Origin: Sipunculus nudus
Taxonomy: Eukaryota > Annelida > Sipuncula > Golfingiida > Sipunculidae
Assembly: GCA_026874595.1 (NCBI GenBank)
Contig: CM049320.1
Location: forward strand, 20,717,714 to 20,781,713
Length of the DNA stretch: 64,000 nucleotides
Direction of reading: 5' to 3'
Below are positions 31,601-39,000 of the stretch, in pieces. The notes beneath the pieces were generated by a model. The model was not told the DNA's origin. It made no database searches and saw only the letters and a program-made list of their open reading frames with translations. How positions within the stretch are numbered: the first letter of the stretch is position 1; each line of letters opens with the position of its first letter. A program made the translations under genes and the position numbers.

Positions 31601-33519
31601 GTCTTCTGCCATTTTCACAATGCTGTTTTGTTTTTTACATCACCCAATTAATTCTTGCATTCCAGTTATTAATTCTTGCATTCCAGGTTTCTTACTTATA
31701 ATCCCGAGAAACGGATAACAGCGGCAGATGCACTGAACCATGAATACTTTCAAGAATCACCACGGCCTGTCGATCCGTCGATGTTCCCGACGTGGCCGGC
31801 CAAGAGTGAACAGGGTAGACAGAAGCACACGAGTTCACCAAAACCACCCTCAGGAGGAAAGGCCTACTCCAAACTTCTGGTAGGTTTTGATATATTAGGA
31901 AAAAGTTTTAGAAGCTACAGAACTTCATATATCCGTAGGTCTGACTAGTGGTAGGTATCGGCTGTAAAATCATATTCGTAGATTTAAAGATAGAAAATGA
32001 CCTATGATCAGTTAATAATCTTTTACTTTATATATCATCTGTGTTAAATATACTGCATAGAATTATACCTAAAATACTGACTGAGTAAATTCAGTCTAAC
32101 TTTTACATCATGCTGAAAAGCTTAGGTAATGGCATTAATTCATTGCAAAAAGTTGAGATTTATTTTTAAGGCTGTTCGCTGATTTGTGTCCTGTCTTTCT
32201 TAATCTCTGACAGAATGAGGATAATTAATCGGGATGTCTTCTTTTGATTTGCATACACAATTGTTTAATTGAATTTTATTTTTTTAAAAATGACCAATCA
32301 TCAGTATAATAGATTAATTGGCACACCACTAGTTCTGACCACTGGTAGCCTGTGTGCATAGATTTAAAGTTGCCTAACTGTTAAAAGACCCAAATCTGTA
32401 ATTTGGAATTCTGTCAGTGCTTTTGGGGCAAATAAAGTTTTGTTTTTCATACCAGCAGACATTCATAAAAGCAGAAAAATATTAAATTAATCATGTAATT
32501 ATTCTAATGTTATGGGTGTTTTAATCCTGAATGGAGCATCTAAATACCCATTAAGAGTTTACACACAGAGGCCTTTTTTGCCTTGAGTTACAAAATTAAG
32601 TTTCCTCTTGAATTACCAGCAATAATTTCATTGCAGAGAGCTAAGTATTCAGTTGGAAAAGTCAAAAGCTATATCATCATACTTTAAAAGTCTGTGGCAT
32701 CCACGCTTACACAGACCTAGATTCAGTGACCCACTCAGCTTTTTATTTTATGAATAATAAGTGCTCAGGCCGAAATCAAAACCCCCATTCAAATCCAATG
32801 GACAAAATGTAAACAATACACTGTTCAGGCAATGTCTGAACAAGAGCACGTGCATCAGTAATGGGACTGGTTTATGTGGCTTTCTATGATTGGTCAAATT
32901 CTCGGTTCCCTCCTTGCAGTGCTATACATTTTGTCCAGAACTAGCACCTGGCGTGCTGCAGAAGGTGCGAAAACAAGTTTACACAAGTTATTTCATAGGT
33001 TCACTTGCCTTGTTCATTATTCATGAAATACAAATAGATGCCAGAGCCGGTTGCTGAAACAAGGTCTGTGAAAGTGTGGCTGCTACATGCTTGGTAATGT
33101 GAAGCTGCAAATTACAGACACTGCATGAACTTCTCTGAAAGATAGAATGATGGATAAAAGTGTTCTCTAAAATTACTCATCCAAGTGTCTGCCATAGTAA
33201 GTTGTCCATCAAATGTCATATCTGTACATTGAATTAATTCTGGGATACAGTTACATGCCTAATATTTCTTGGTTTATTGGAGAATCCTAAATCATTAGGT
33301 TTTGGTGATCTGAATATTTTTTTGTGGATTAACCTAATAAGGGCAGTTTATCAGTTTTCATTTGACCATATCACCTTTTTGCAATAGACTGTTCCACGTG
33401 ATACTGATTTGCATATAATTGTGTTATTTCAGGGTGATGAAGATGATGATTCCGGCTTCCACATGACCAGCGCATCCAAAGGTGCCGCTGCAGGAGTAGG
33501 ATTCTCTCTCAAGTTTTAA
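7500..33519 (+). CDS. CDK11: CDK11 (PITSLRE) cyclin-dependent kinase, 3' 12 exons
   Basis: Serine/threonine kinase of the CDK family. In animals CDK11 pairs with cyclin L and acts in the nucleus on transcription and splicing factors. The 12 exons join without a break into 559 codons after the first in-frame ATG at 7502, then TAA. Counting from that ATG: a charged Arg/Glu/Ser-rich and acidic N-terminal region (1 to about 200), a Gly-rich loop EEGTYG (210-215), the ATP-binding Lys in VALK (232), the PITSLRE helix (244-250) that names the family, catalytic HRDLK (325-329), DFG (345-347), an activation-loop Thr (365) before WYRAPE, and a C-terminal tail ending GFSLKF. These match animal CDK11 closely. 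The first exon has an open upstream partial codon, so the true start is before the window. Splice sites are GT-AG throughout. Confidence 0.95.
7624..9690 (+). repeat. 46-bp minisatellite that includes an exon end and 5' splice site
   Basis: About 44 head-to-tail copies of a 45-46-bp unit fill the start of this CDK11 intron. Copy starts (AGGAGTC) at 7634, 7679, 7724 and 7770 show the period. The unit holds GTGTTGTCAGGAGTCAAG, which copies the coding exon end, followed by GTACAGTAAACGAGAAAAG, which copies the donor and the first intron bases. At least three unit types alternate (GTACAGTAAACGAG, GTAAAATAAATGGGG and GTTACAGTGAACAAG). A block of several units at 8521-8730 recurs almost unchanged at about 9400-9600, so multi-unit blocks have duplicated. 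Reading through from the exon meets TAA at 7664-7666. Confidence 0.95.
9720..9960 (+). repeat. Fragment of dispersed repeat R5
   Basis: The phrase CTATGGTGGGATATATTATGG...TAACTTACTAAGGATTTGATGGGTTTT parallels 16395-16505. The remainder to 10218 is AT-rich intron with nothing recognised. Confidence 0.6.
10219..10404 (+). CDS. CDK11: CDK11 exon b (acidic region)
   Basis: Acceptor GCAATATTAG (weak pyrimidine tract), donor CAG|GTGGGT, 186 nt, phase 1 at both ends. It encodes about 61 residues dominated by Glu, His and Ser-Asp repeats ([26 protein letters not shown]), typical of the long acidic stretch ahead of the CDK11 kinase domain. Because both phases match, skipping it would keep the frame. 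Confidence 0.85.
10600..10720. repeat. (TA)n microsatellite with CA and CATA tails
   Basis: About 80 bp of pure alternating AT (10600-10680), then a short CA run, then CATA repeats. Open frames through it (Tyr-Ile repeats) are artefacts. Confidence 0.95.
10780..12765. mobile_element. Inverted-repeat element A, CCGTAAAA termini, TA duplication
   Basis: The left end CCGTAAAAGTCGTTGCAG and the right end CTGCAACGACTTTTACGG are perfect inverted repeats; the match extends to about 25 bp. TA flanks each side (10778-10779 and 12766-12767). Subterminal AAGTCGCACCC motifs occur just inside both ends. The 1986-bp interior has no recognisable transposase, so it is non-autonomous. TA duplication fits the Tc1/mariner-pogo group. 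It lies in the intron between CDK11 exons b and c. Confidence 0.8.
12768..14570. other. Intron remainder, nothing recognised
   Basis: AT-rich intronic sequence between CDK11 exons b and c, without splice-bounded coding segments or clear repeats. Confidence 0.5.
14573..14683 (+). repeat. ~55-bp tandem repeat, three partial copies
   Basis: GGCAATCTTTCCATACCT (once as AGCAAACTTTCCATACCT) recurs three times, with GATAAATA(A/T)TAATG between copies. Confidence 0.8.
14690..16380. other. Intron remainder, nothing firmly recognised
   Basis: Between 14850 and 15060 and between 15200 and 15420 the sequence is less AT-rich than its surroundings. It could be remnants of mobile elements, but no termini, tail or protein family was identified. 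Confidence 0.4.
16384..16890 (+). repeat. Dispersed repeat R5 with three internal ~130-bp units
   Basis: It starts TCTATGGCGAGACGTATTATGG. It then has three diverged units, each ending in GCATATTTAA(T/G)GAG(G/A)TCAGAGGTCAC (about 16574, 16707 and 16845). A fragment of the same family is at 9720. Confidence 0.75.
16900..17449. other. Intron remainder before exon c
   Basis: AT-rich, with nothing recognised beyond the acceptor of the next exon. Confidence 0.5.
17450..17539 (+). CDS. CDK11: CDK11 exon c
   Basis: Acceptor ATCTTTGTAG, donor CGG|GTAAAC, 90 nt, phase 1 at both ends, so it can be skipped without a frameshift. It encodes a Ser/Pro stretch followed by a Glu run ([15 protein letters not shown]). 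The ATG at 17494-17496 sits at the head of the Glu run. A 17-bp tandem array starts at its donor. Confidence 0.85.
17667..20415 (-). mobile_element. Tigger/pogo DNA transposon, 2749 bp, TA duplication
   Basis: The ends are CAGTGGAGCGCTGTTCATCC (left) and, read inward from the right, CAGTGGAGCACCATTCATCC. The imperfect inverted repeats extend to about 24 bp. TA flanks both sides (17665-17666 and 20416-20417), as expected for pogo-type insertion. Subterminal ACGGATAAACG motifs recur three times near the right end and may be transposase binding sites. The interior carries one transposase gene on the minus strand. The insertion point is inside the 17-bp array, so the element is younger than the array. 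Confidence 0.95.
18233..19860 (-). pseudogene. Tigger/pogo transposase, one frameshift
   Basis: Two abutting frames make one gene. The first (19860-18886, 324 residues) starts [19 protein letters not shown]. It has a psq-type helix-turn-helix (about 8-55, with the recognition-like helix [12 protein letters not shown]), a CENP-B-type DNA-binding domain (about 75-145) and a DDE_1 domain with Asp181 in NADETG and Asp298 in VDNCPAH. It then runs into a stop just after FLPKN. The next frame (to 18233) resumes with [10 protein letters not shown], supplying the third catalytic Asp, and continues about 200 residues to an acidic C-terminus. The break at about 18886-18890 fits loss of one base. All three catalytic acids survive, so the decay is slight or a sequencing error. 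Confidence 0.9.
20511..21190. other. Intron remainder before exon d
   Basis: AT-rich. A short array of AATAATAATA(A/T)GACC(T/A)C-like phrases lies at about 20545-20660. No gene is supported; the open frame at 20700-21065 matches nothing I recognise. Confidence 0.5.
21191..21448 (+). CDS. CDK11: CDK11 exon d (linker and Gly-rich loop)
   Basis: Acceptor AATTTGCCAG, donor CAG|GTGGGT, 258 nt, phase 1 at both ends. It encodes an acidic linker, then [19 protein letters not shown] and [21 protein letters not shown], the start of the kinase domain with its nucleotide-binding loop. This stretch is nearly the same in vertebrate CDK11. Confidence 0.95.
21469..22045. repeat. Mixed repeat: CAGGGCTTCC-start element and R2 fragment
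   Basis: CAGGGCTTCCACTGACGCTG begins 20 bp after the donor of exon d. It is followed by CCTATATTTTCCTGTATTTCC, resembling the element at 55192. At 21706-21895 lies a copy of repeat R2 (CCATTCTGTGTGATAACTTTCC, TTTCATT(T/C)AAATTTGGG, GTTGGGATTGGTTTTGGAGTGTCTG), also present twice at 26700-27035. The limits are approximate. Confidence 0.5.
22046..23111. other. Intron remainder before exon e
   Basis: AT-rich intron with nothing recognised apart from the acceptor. Confidence 0.5.
23112..23233 (+). CDS. CDK11: CDK11 exon e (ATP Lys and PITSLRE)
   Basis: Acceptor TTGATTTTCAG, donor AGG|GTAAGC, phase 1 to 0. It encodes [18 protein letters not shown] then PITSLRE and HPNIVTV. It holds the ATP-anchoring Lys and the family-defining PITSLRE helix, where cyclin contacts are expected. 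Its last 27 bases and donor are copied in tandem in the intron. Confidence 0.97.
23207..23369 (+). repeat. 34-bp tandem array copying an exon end and donor
   Basis: The founder unit, CAGCACCCTAACATTGTCAC then AGTCAGGGTAAGCC, straddles the end of exon e. Three more full copies follow (CAGCACATTAATGTTGTCAC..., about 23241, 23275 and 23309), then a partial, diverged one ending ACAGGGTGAGG. Every copy retains a GT at the donor position (GAGTAAGC, AGGTTAAGC). Confidence 0.92.
23370..24476. other. Intron remainder, nothing recognised
   Basis: Very AT-rich intron between exons e and f. No repeats with clear ends. Confidence 0.5.
24477..24582 (+). CDS. CDK11: CDK11 exon f
   Basis: Acceptor TTAATTTTGCAG, donor TCT|GTGAGT, phase 0 to 1. 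It encodes [20 protein letters not shown] and [15 protein letters not shown], the hinge and the following helix of the kinase domain. Confidence 0.95.
24583..25587. other. Intron, nothing recognised
   Basis: No exon or clear mobile element. A long T-run precedes the acceptor of the next exon. Confidence 0.5.
25588..25709 (+). CDS. CDK11: CDK11 exon g (catalytic loop)
   Basis: Acceptor TTTTTTTTCAG, donor AAG|GTCATT, phase 1 to 0. It encodes [19 protein letters not shown], then [18 protein letters not shown] with the catalytic Asp and Lys. The donor GTCATT is weak beyond the GT. The boundary is still secure because the protein continues exactly with VGDFG in the next exon. Confidence 0.95.
25710..26229. 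other. Intron, nothing recognised
   Basis: It contains GGTTAGGGTTAGG at about 25741-25754, too short to mean anything, and AT-rich sequence. Confidence 0.5.
26230..26337 (+). CDS. CDK11: CDK11 exon h (DFG to APE)
   Basis: Acceptor TACCTTTCAG, donor AAG|GTAGGT, 108 nt, phase 0. It encodes [19 protein letters not shown] and [12 protein letters not shown]: the metal-binding DFG, the activation loop with its conserved Thr, and the APE motif. Confidence 0.97.
26338..27332. repeat. Intron with two head-to-tail copies of repeat R2
   Basis: Copies at about 26695-26895 and 26885-27035 share GTCTGTC runs, AACTTTCCTAAATATTAT- or AACGTCCCTAAATTTTATTG-like sequence, TTTCATTCAAATTTGG and TTGG(G)ATT(G)GGTTTTGGA(G/A)TGTCTG. 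The rest of the intron has nothing recognised. Confidence 0.6.
27333..27449 (+). CDS. CDK11: CDK11 exon i
   Basis: Acceptor ACTTTCCAG, donor AAG|GTACGC, 117 nt, phase 0. It encodes [20 protein letters not shown] and [18 protein letters not shown], the C-lobe helix F region with the conserved DMWSVGCIF. Confidence 0.97.
27500..27960 (+). repeat. Imperfect low-complexity GACTCAGACTTGGACTTG repeats
   Basis: Variants of ACTCAGACTTGGACTTG occur at about 27510-27560 and 27825-27955, with AT-rich sequence between them. Short frames here are artefacts. Confidence 0.7.
27995..28372 (+). repeat. Diverged copy of the 31946 hAT-like short element
   Basis: It shares AATTATACCTAAAA..TGA(C/T)..AGTAAATT near its start and ACCAATCATC(T/A)..ATA..ATTAATT..(C/A)ACCA near its end with the element at 31946-32331. 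Its left terminus is not clear, so the limits are approximate. Confidence 0.45.
28618..29330 (+). repeat. Dispersed repeat family R1, copy 2
   Basis: Near-full copy of the 4917 repeat: AGCTCTGCTGACTATAAGTC, a GTCCGTCCGTCTGTCCGTCC microsatellite at 28678-28700, then the conserved body through TTTGCCCAAGTTTGACCATGG and the GCACGTTTTTTTCCTGTGAG phrase. Confidence 0.8.
29395..30010 (+). repeat. Dispersed repeat family R1, copy 3 (5'-truncated)
   Basis: It follows copy 2 in the same orientation, lacks the microsatellite start and repeats the body (CCCTACCATGCCAAGAATTT, GACTGCCTAATATCAAAACC, TTTGCCCAACTTTGATCATG). Confidence 0.75.
30011..30923. other. Intron remainder before exon j
   Basis: AT-rich intron with nothing recognised. 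Confidence 0.5.
30924..31072 (+). CDS. CDK11: CDK11 exon j
   Basis: Acceptor TTGCTCTTTTCAG, donor CAG|GTAAGA, 149 nt, phase 0 to 2. It encodes [20 protein letters not shown] to DQGFDLIN, the CMGC-type insert and C-lobe helices of the kinase. Confidence 0.96.
31073..31686. other. Intron ending in a duplicated 3' splice site
   Basis: Mostly unremarkable AT-rich intron. Its last 40 bases contain TTAATTCTTGCATTCCAG twice, 21 bp apart. The first AG is at 31664-31665 and the second at 31685-31686. Confidence 0.9.
31687..31879 (+). CDS. CDK11: CDK11 exon k
   Basis: Acceptor TTGCATTCCAG, donor CTG|GTAGGT, 193 nt, phase 2 to 0. It encodes [20 protein letters not shown], then [20 protein letters not shown] and a Lys/Ser/Pro-rich tail. 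The downstream of the two duplicated acceptors must be used, because using the upstream one would insert an in-frame TAA after two codons. Confidence 0.95.
31946..32331. mobile_element. Short hAT-like non-autonomous element with 8-bp duplication
   Basis: Termini TAGTGGT...ACCACTA. The flanks GGTCTGAC (31938-31945) and GTTCTGAC (32332-32339) match at 7 of 8 bases, the target-site length typical of hAT transposons. The element is 386 bp with no coding sequence. A diverged relative lies at 27995-28372. Confidence 0.6.
32332..33432. other. Intron remainder before the last CDK11 exon
   Basis: Nothing recognised. Confidence 0.5.
33433..33519 (+). CDS. CDK11: CDK11 last exon and stop
   Basis: Acceptor TGTTATTTCAG, phase 0, 28 codons, then TAA at 33517-33519. 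It encodes [20 protein letters not shown] and GVGFSLKF. The GFSLKF end is the same as in vertebrate CDK11. Confidence 0.96.
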   Translation, partial: GDEDDDSGFHMTSASKGAAAGVGFSLKF

Positions 33520-34262
33520 TGCAGCTTCAAAGCATAAACAAACTGTTACCACAACACAAGGCCACCCGATGGACCATAATGTGCAGGGCCTGCCAGACCC
33601 AAGTTTTTTCTGGCTGTTCACAGTTTTGAATGTGAAATTGAGCCTTCACATTGCAATCCAAAGCATTTTCAAATGATTTGAATCAAATTATCTGCTCTGC
33701 TGAAGTGCTGTGTGAATTCTTAATTCACAATCAAATTGGTTTAGATTAAGTTTTGAAGAAGCAATGCAAGCATAAATGCTTATGGCAGCATGTTGTTACA
33801 TTGTTCCACAAATGAAAATACACCTCATGCATTGCATGGTGTTAAATGCCTGTGTGAATGCACAGTAAGTTTCAAACCGATATGACCAATCTGCATTGCC
33901 TGAAACATTTTAAAAGGGGTGAAACACTCAATGAACATAAGAAAGTCACTGTCTGTGTAAGAACCTGAAAAGGTGGTTCCACTCAAAATAATCATCATTT
34001 CCAGATAAACTGTTCAATGGATTTTTCTGAACATGTATCAAAAATGGCACCACCAGTACATCAAAATATCAAACTTTGTTATCATGTTACACCAGGACAG
34101 AAGTTGTGGAAATTTGTTATAAAGTGGTGGCAGACCACCCTTGAATGGACCACGTGTATCCACTTTTCAAACCAATTGTACCCTTTTCCTGATAGGGTCT
34201 TTTGTTGGATGTATATAGCATTGTATATATGATCTTTAATAAACCTTAATATACTTTTTTAA
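33520..34262 (+). other. CDK11: CDK11 3' UTR
   Basis: Runs from the TAA to just past the AATAAA at 34238. There is no splice signal or competing gene, so the length of about 740 bp is inferred from the first good polyadenylation signal. Confidence 0.65.
34238..34243 (+). terminator. Polyadenylation signal AATAAA for CDK11
   Basis: A canonical AATAAA followed about 25 bp later by a T-rich and GT-rich stretch (CAGTGTTTTCTTGTGCTTTT), the usual layout of a cleavage site. Confidence 0.7.
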
Positions 34263-35905
34263 TGGCCAGTGTTTTCTTGTGCTTTTGACTTTGGTAATAT
34301 ATGTGTTCATTGGTGCTGCCCTCTGGTTTACTGGTCAACTTTTTCAACACGTTTTGAAGGTTCCTGTATCTCTTAGGCGCCCAAAGATTGTCTGCTGTTT
34401 ATTAAAAAGAATAGATACAAGTATTATCTAGAGGTTTGGAACCGTAAAGGTCCTCAATTATTGCCCTGTGATTGCCAGTTTCTCAAAATGGCGGCCTTGT
34501 AGCCCAATTGGATATCAGATTGGTTTGAAATTTATCACCATATTTAATGTAAAATCATGACATTATCTAAAATATTTGCCTGGCAATCATTTAACAGGAG
34601 TCTAAAATTTAAAAGTACACCCTTATGGGTGTCAATTTTTTTAAATTTTCTTAAAAGAAAATCCTATTTTGCACTGTGGCAGCCATACTGGTTTTTGTCT
34701 ATATATTGTGTATAATTTGAATGGGCTGGAGCCTTCATAGGCACCAGTCATTCCAATGAATCTGTGAAAGATCACCCATATTCTCGTGGAAATATTGCAC
34801 ACAACAGAAAATCACTGATGTGCTGTGGCAGTCATACTGCAATTTGTCAATGTATTTTGTTGAGATAATGTGCACAAAAGAAAGCATCACTGACAGAGGG
34901 ATGGACAAGTTGATCACTATAGGTAATAGTTAATCTCTACTAGATGCAGAATCTGTTTGGGAGTACAAAATGGCTACATGTTCAAAAACTGTTCATTAAA
35001 TGCCCAATTCACAGTTTACACAACAACTGGGAGAGGAAAGTGTAATGTTCGTGTGTGTAAAGGACTGACAAAACAACTGAGTAACTTCAATGTTTACTGA
35101 TACCCAAGATGGCAGCAACCTTATGCTGTACATATAATGTGACTCGGTGTATCATGCGACCCTGTAAGTTTGACCATTTGACTTTTAGATATTGAATTTA
35201 ATTCATACACAACAAAAATGCAATTAAAAAAAAGAAACTAAATAAAAATTGACATTTGTTTATTGTTGGTTGGGATTTACATGCAAACAAGTATTAATGG
35301 TTTTGAAATTAAATGCAAACGAATTTAATCATTTAAAGAATTTCCTAAGCAGACATTAATGCATCTATTTCTGTGGAGTCCGCAGGCGCGAAGCTGTATG
35401 ACCAATCCTCAGTATCCTCCATGGTAGTTTTTTACCTAAATGGCCTGGAATTACATATGATATAAACCATAGCTTAAAATACATTGCAACTAGAATGGAC
35501 TTTTCTGAAGTAGCCAAAAAAAATATCTTTATAGGATGCTGTTAAATAACCTGAACATAATTATTCTTCATTCTGTAACTTCAAATATATAATGAAGGTT
35601 GATTCTAGAAATTAAACCTATCCTTAACAGATTTTCTTAAATTTAACAAAATATACCCCTCTTATTTAACAGATACGGAATATATATATCAACAAACCAC
35701 CATAAATGCATGACAGATTCATAAACAATCTACCTTGGAACCTGTCTGGAAGACCACCTGACTTACAAATCCACCTCTCTTTTAAGACCACCCTCAGGTG
35801 AACCATAAGACCACTTGTAAATTAAGACCACATTACAGTAAGATAAGACTGGCCAAAAGTGATCATTTTACACAGGATTCACAGTTTCTGTACAGCAGTA
35901 GGTTC
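34263..35905. other. Intergenic region between convergent 3' ends
   Basis: AT-rich, with degenerate direct repeats such as GC(A/T)GTGGCAG(C/T)CATACTG at about 34672 and 34821. No gene is visible. It separates the 3' ends of CDK11 (+) and EXOSC10 (-). Confidence 0.6.
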
Positions 35906-35912
35906 TGGATTC

Positions 35913-35918
35913 TTTATT
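35913..35918 (-). terminator. Candidate polyadenylation signal for EXOSC10
   Basis: TTTATT on the plus strand reads AATAAA on the minus strand, 36 bp past the stop. This would give a very short 3' UTR. Another AATAAA at 35259-35264 is an alternative. Confidence 0.45.
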
Positions 35919-35954
35919 TAACAGTCATAAAGTCCTAAGATCTTCTGCACACTA

Positions 35955-36056
35955 TCATCTCTTTGGCCAGTGTGTTTTACTGCTGTGTCCACCGTGTCTG
36001 CCGTATGTCATACTTTTATTTCCACCACGCCCTGGCATCCTGTGCTTTTTTGGACC
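35955..36056 (-). CDS. EXOSC10: EXOSC10 last exon and stop
   Basis: Acceptor TCTTTTCAG, phase 0, 33 codons then TGA (35957-35955). It encodes [20 protein letters not shown] to HWPKR. The NKSM and terminal W-P-x-R pattern matches the vertebrate C-terminus. Confidence 0.92.
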   Translation of the reverse strand, partial: GPKKHRMPGRGGNKSMTYGRHGGHSSKTHWPKR

Positions 36057-39000
36057 CTGAAAAGACAAAAAACAAACTGATAAGAGAAAGATAATACTAC
36101 AAACAATCAGAGAAAAAATTAATTGGACTCTTAACCATAAAATACAAGTAATAAGGGAAGATGAATAAATTCTGGAAAACTGAAATACATATGATAAGGG
36201 AAAATTACTGACCCCTTGAAAGGAAAAATATACAAATAATAAGGGAAAATTACTAAACCCTCGGAAAGGTAAAATGCATATGATCAGGGAAAATTACTGA
36301 ACCCTGGAAAGGTTAAACACATATGATAAGGGCAAAATAACTGAACCCTGGAAAGGTAAAAAACATGATAAGGGAAAAATACTGAACCCTGGAAAGGGCC
36401 AACAATAGAAGGAACACAAAGGCAAAAATATGAGCACAAATAATAAAGAAAGGGTCTCTAGTAATGGAGACTAAAAAGATACAATAACAGTGTACTACTA
36501 CAAATACTGATACTGTTAGTAATAATAATAATCACTAGTAATACTCTAAAAATGTTTGTTCATTAGCAGTAAATCTGTAAGTTTACATATAGGTACTGAC
36601 ATCAGGTGGCAACATCTGGAACAATTAACACAGCTCATTTAAAGTTGATCTTACTGTTTTACAGACTTTGTAAACTGACTTTGACATAGCTCTTCAAACT
36701 ACAGTAATATTATTATGTTCTTACCCGGTTTTTCTCTGGAGCAAGCTGTGCCATGGGGTCTATCCTCTGTTTCTTCCCTTGTTTTGGTTCTGCAATAAAA
36801 AAACACTAGATATAGATATTTTAATTTCAATTTTAAATTTGTACATTTTGCAGGTCAAAATAATAAACAATTTTTTGTCAAATGGTGATTATAATTTTGC
36901 CATGGTATTTACAAGTTAATAAATGTGCATTATAATTTCTGCAAATACGACTCCAGTAGGTAGCTTGTGCTTATGTATTATGAAAAATTTGAGTAGTTTC
37001 ATGCATACTTATTAACTTTATTTACCATGCTTATATCATGGATTTTGATAGGATTATAGCAATATTAGTACAAATCAATCTAATCTGGATGTATAATAAT
37101 AACTAGAAACTGACCTTGGAAGACCTGCTTACTGGCAGCATTATAATCAAATGCTTTGAAGCCCTGGTCCTCTAATTCCTCTGCAGTTAGACTGGATTTG
37201 TGCTTCTTGGCTGAGCTGGCAGAGTCTGCATCTATTGATTTGTCTCTCTTGTGCTTCTTTTTCTTTTTGCGTTCTTGTTCTGGGAGCTGTAAAATATTGT
37301 ATACACTTTTTAGTTGATACCTAGCCTCTGTGCTCCCTCCCTATGCTTCATTGCTCTCCACTGTGAGAGAGCCCTATAGTCCACTCAAGCTAACTTGGCA
37401 CTGCAATTTGATTTCACCCATGTGATGCAGTCTTGGTATCAAATCTATATCTGTTAACCCAAGAGGGGAGCTTAATGACCACTGGTCAAATCTATTCAGT
37501 CAAGGCCAAAACATAGTCCATTCATTCATATTTATTTCAAAGTATGTCTTTGTCCAAATATTTGATTTATAGTTTACATATGTTTTAAGGAGAACATAAT
37601 CTTATTTGTTCAGCAGAAAAAAAATATGTCATTTCCATTTGTCATTTATATAAAACTGTGACATCTCCCTTTGATGAATGATCTTGTCACAGGGGTGGAC
37701 CAGGGTAATCCAGCCTCTACCCAGATTTACTGCTGTCCACTCCAGGAACGGGGGCCATCTCACGATTAGTTCACTTGAATGTATGGAAATTTCAAATAAC
37801 ATGGCTAACCAAGTAAAACACTTTGTAACATACAGTTTTAAAAAAAATGTCTTTAGATGGTCCCAAAATAAAGCAGGTCTGCAGCCACACAGGTCCGTAC
37901 AGCAGATGAATATCAAGTTACATCCAAGTGGGGTTAAGCCTGATAAGACTTGAAATGATCGCTCTGTACTGATAAATAGATCTCTGTATTTTCCTATACT
38001 TTTGCTTTTAAAATATCAGGGACAACCAGTGCAAGGAATAAATGCAAGTTTAATAAATGTTATTAGGATAATGCAAATTAGAGTGTGTCCTTGATAAAGA
38101 AGCATGAAGGGACTTGTTTTAATCATTTTAAGATCAGGAACTATGTGGTGGAGGCCTACATAAAGTGAATCAAGAGATCAGCACATTGCTGTCTACTGTG
38201 ATAACTGCCCAGAACTCTGTGGAGTACTCTTGAACCACCATATGACATCATCCTTGGGTATAAATAGCACCTACATGGGAGGCTCTACACAGACAGGCTG
38301 ATTTATGCTGTGTTTGCTACCTCTGGGACTGATGGTAAATACGAGTTGACAAGTGGAAAATAGCTTTCCTCATGTGGTCCCGGTGGTAAATATCACTGGC
38401 AAACTGGTCCTTCTTCAAGAAGTTCCATCTGTCCCATTTTATCCATAGCTTTACCAGATCCAGGGAGCAAATATTGACACAAATATTTCACTGACTGAAT
38501 ACTGACTGAAAGTGAAATCGGTGCTCAAGCCAATCACAGTTCTCCGGAAAATCTGGCCTGCACTGGCTTCTTCAGCAACAACAAAGATTGACAGGCTGAG
38601 TCGGTTTCTGGTTGATCCAAAATATTTCAGGCGAAAGTAGAAGATACTGATAAAGTTGAAGATCATTGTGAGAGAGGTGGAGGAAGCCGGAGAGACCCAC
38701 GGACCTTTGACGGGGCACAACAACCCACTCTAATGGCAACACCTATAAAAGTTTTAATGCCAAATAAAATTAAACAAATGTGATATGGAACATATTTTAT
38801 AACTCAGTTTCTCTTTGTTTACTATGACAACCTAGACATCTGGTCAGTGGGCCTTTTGTTGGGTACCCCAAAGGTTGCAAATTGTTTGCACTACCTGACA
38901 TCTGGTAATTATAATAAATTCCAGAAGTAGCGAATGCAGCATCAGTCTCCTTGGGTTACACTCCTTGTCATTAATAAAACGTTACTAAAGTCGAGTGACA

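Noticed and set aside
37678-37953. 91-codon frame overlapping a minus-strand frame of similar size
   Set aside because: Both lie in an EXOSC10 intron and neither resembles a known protein or a missing exon; the exon phases on each side already join.
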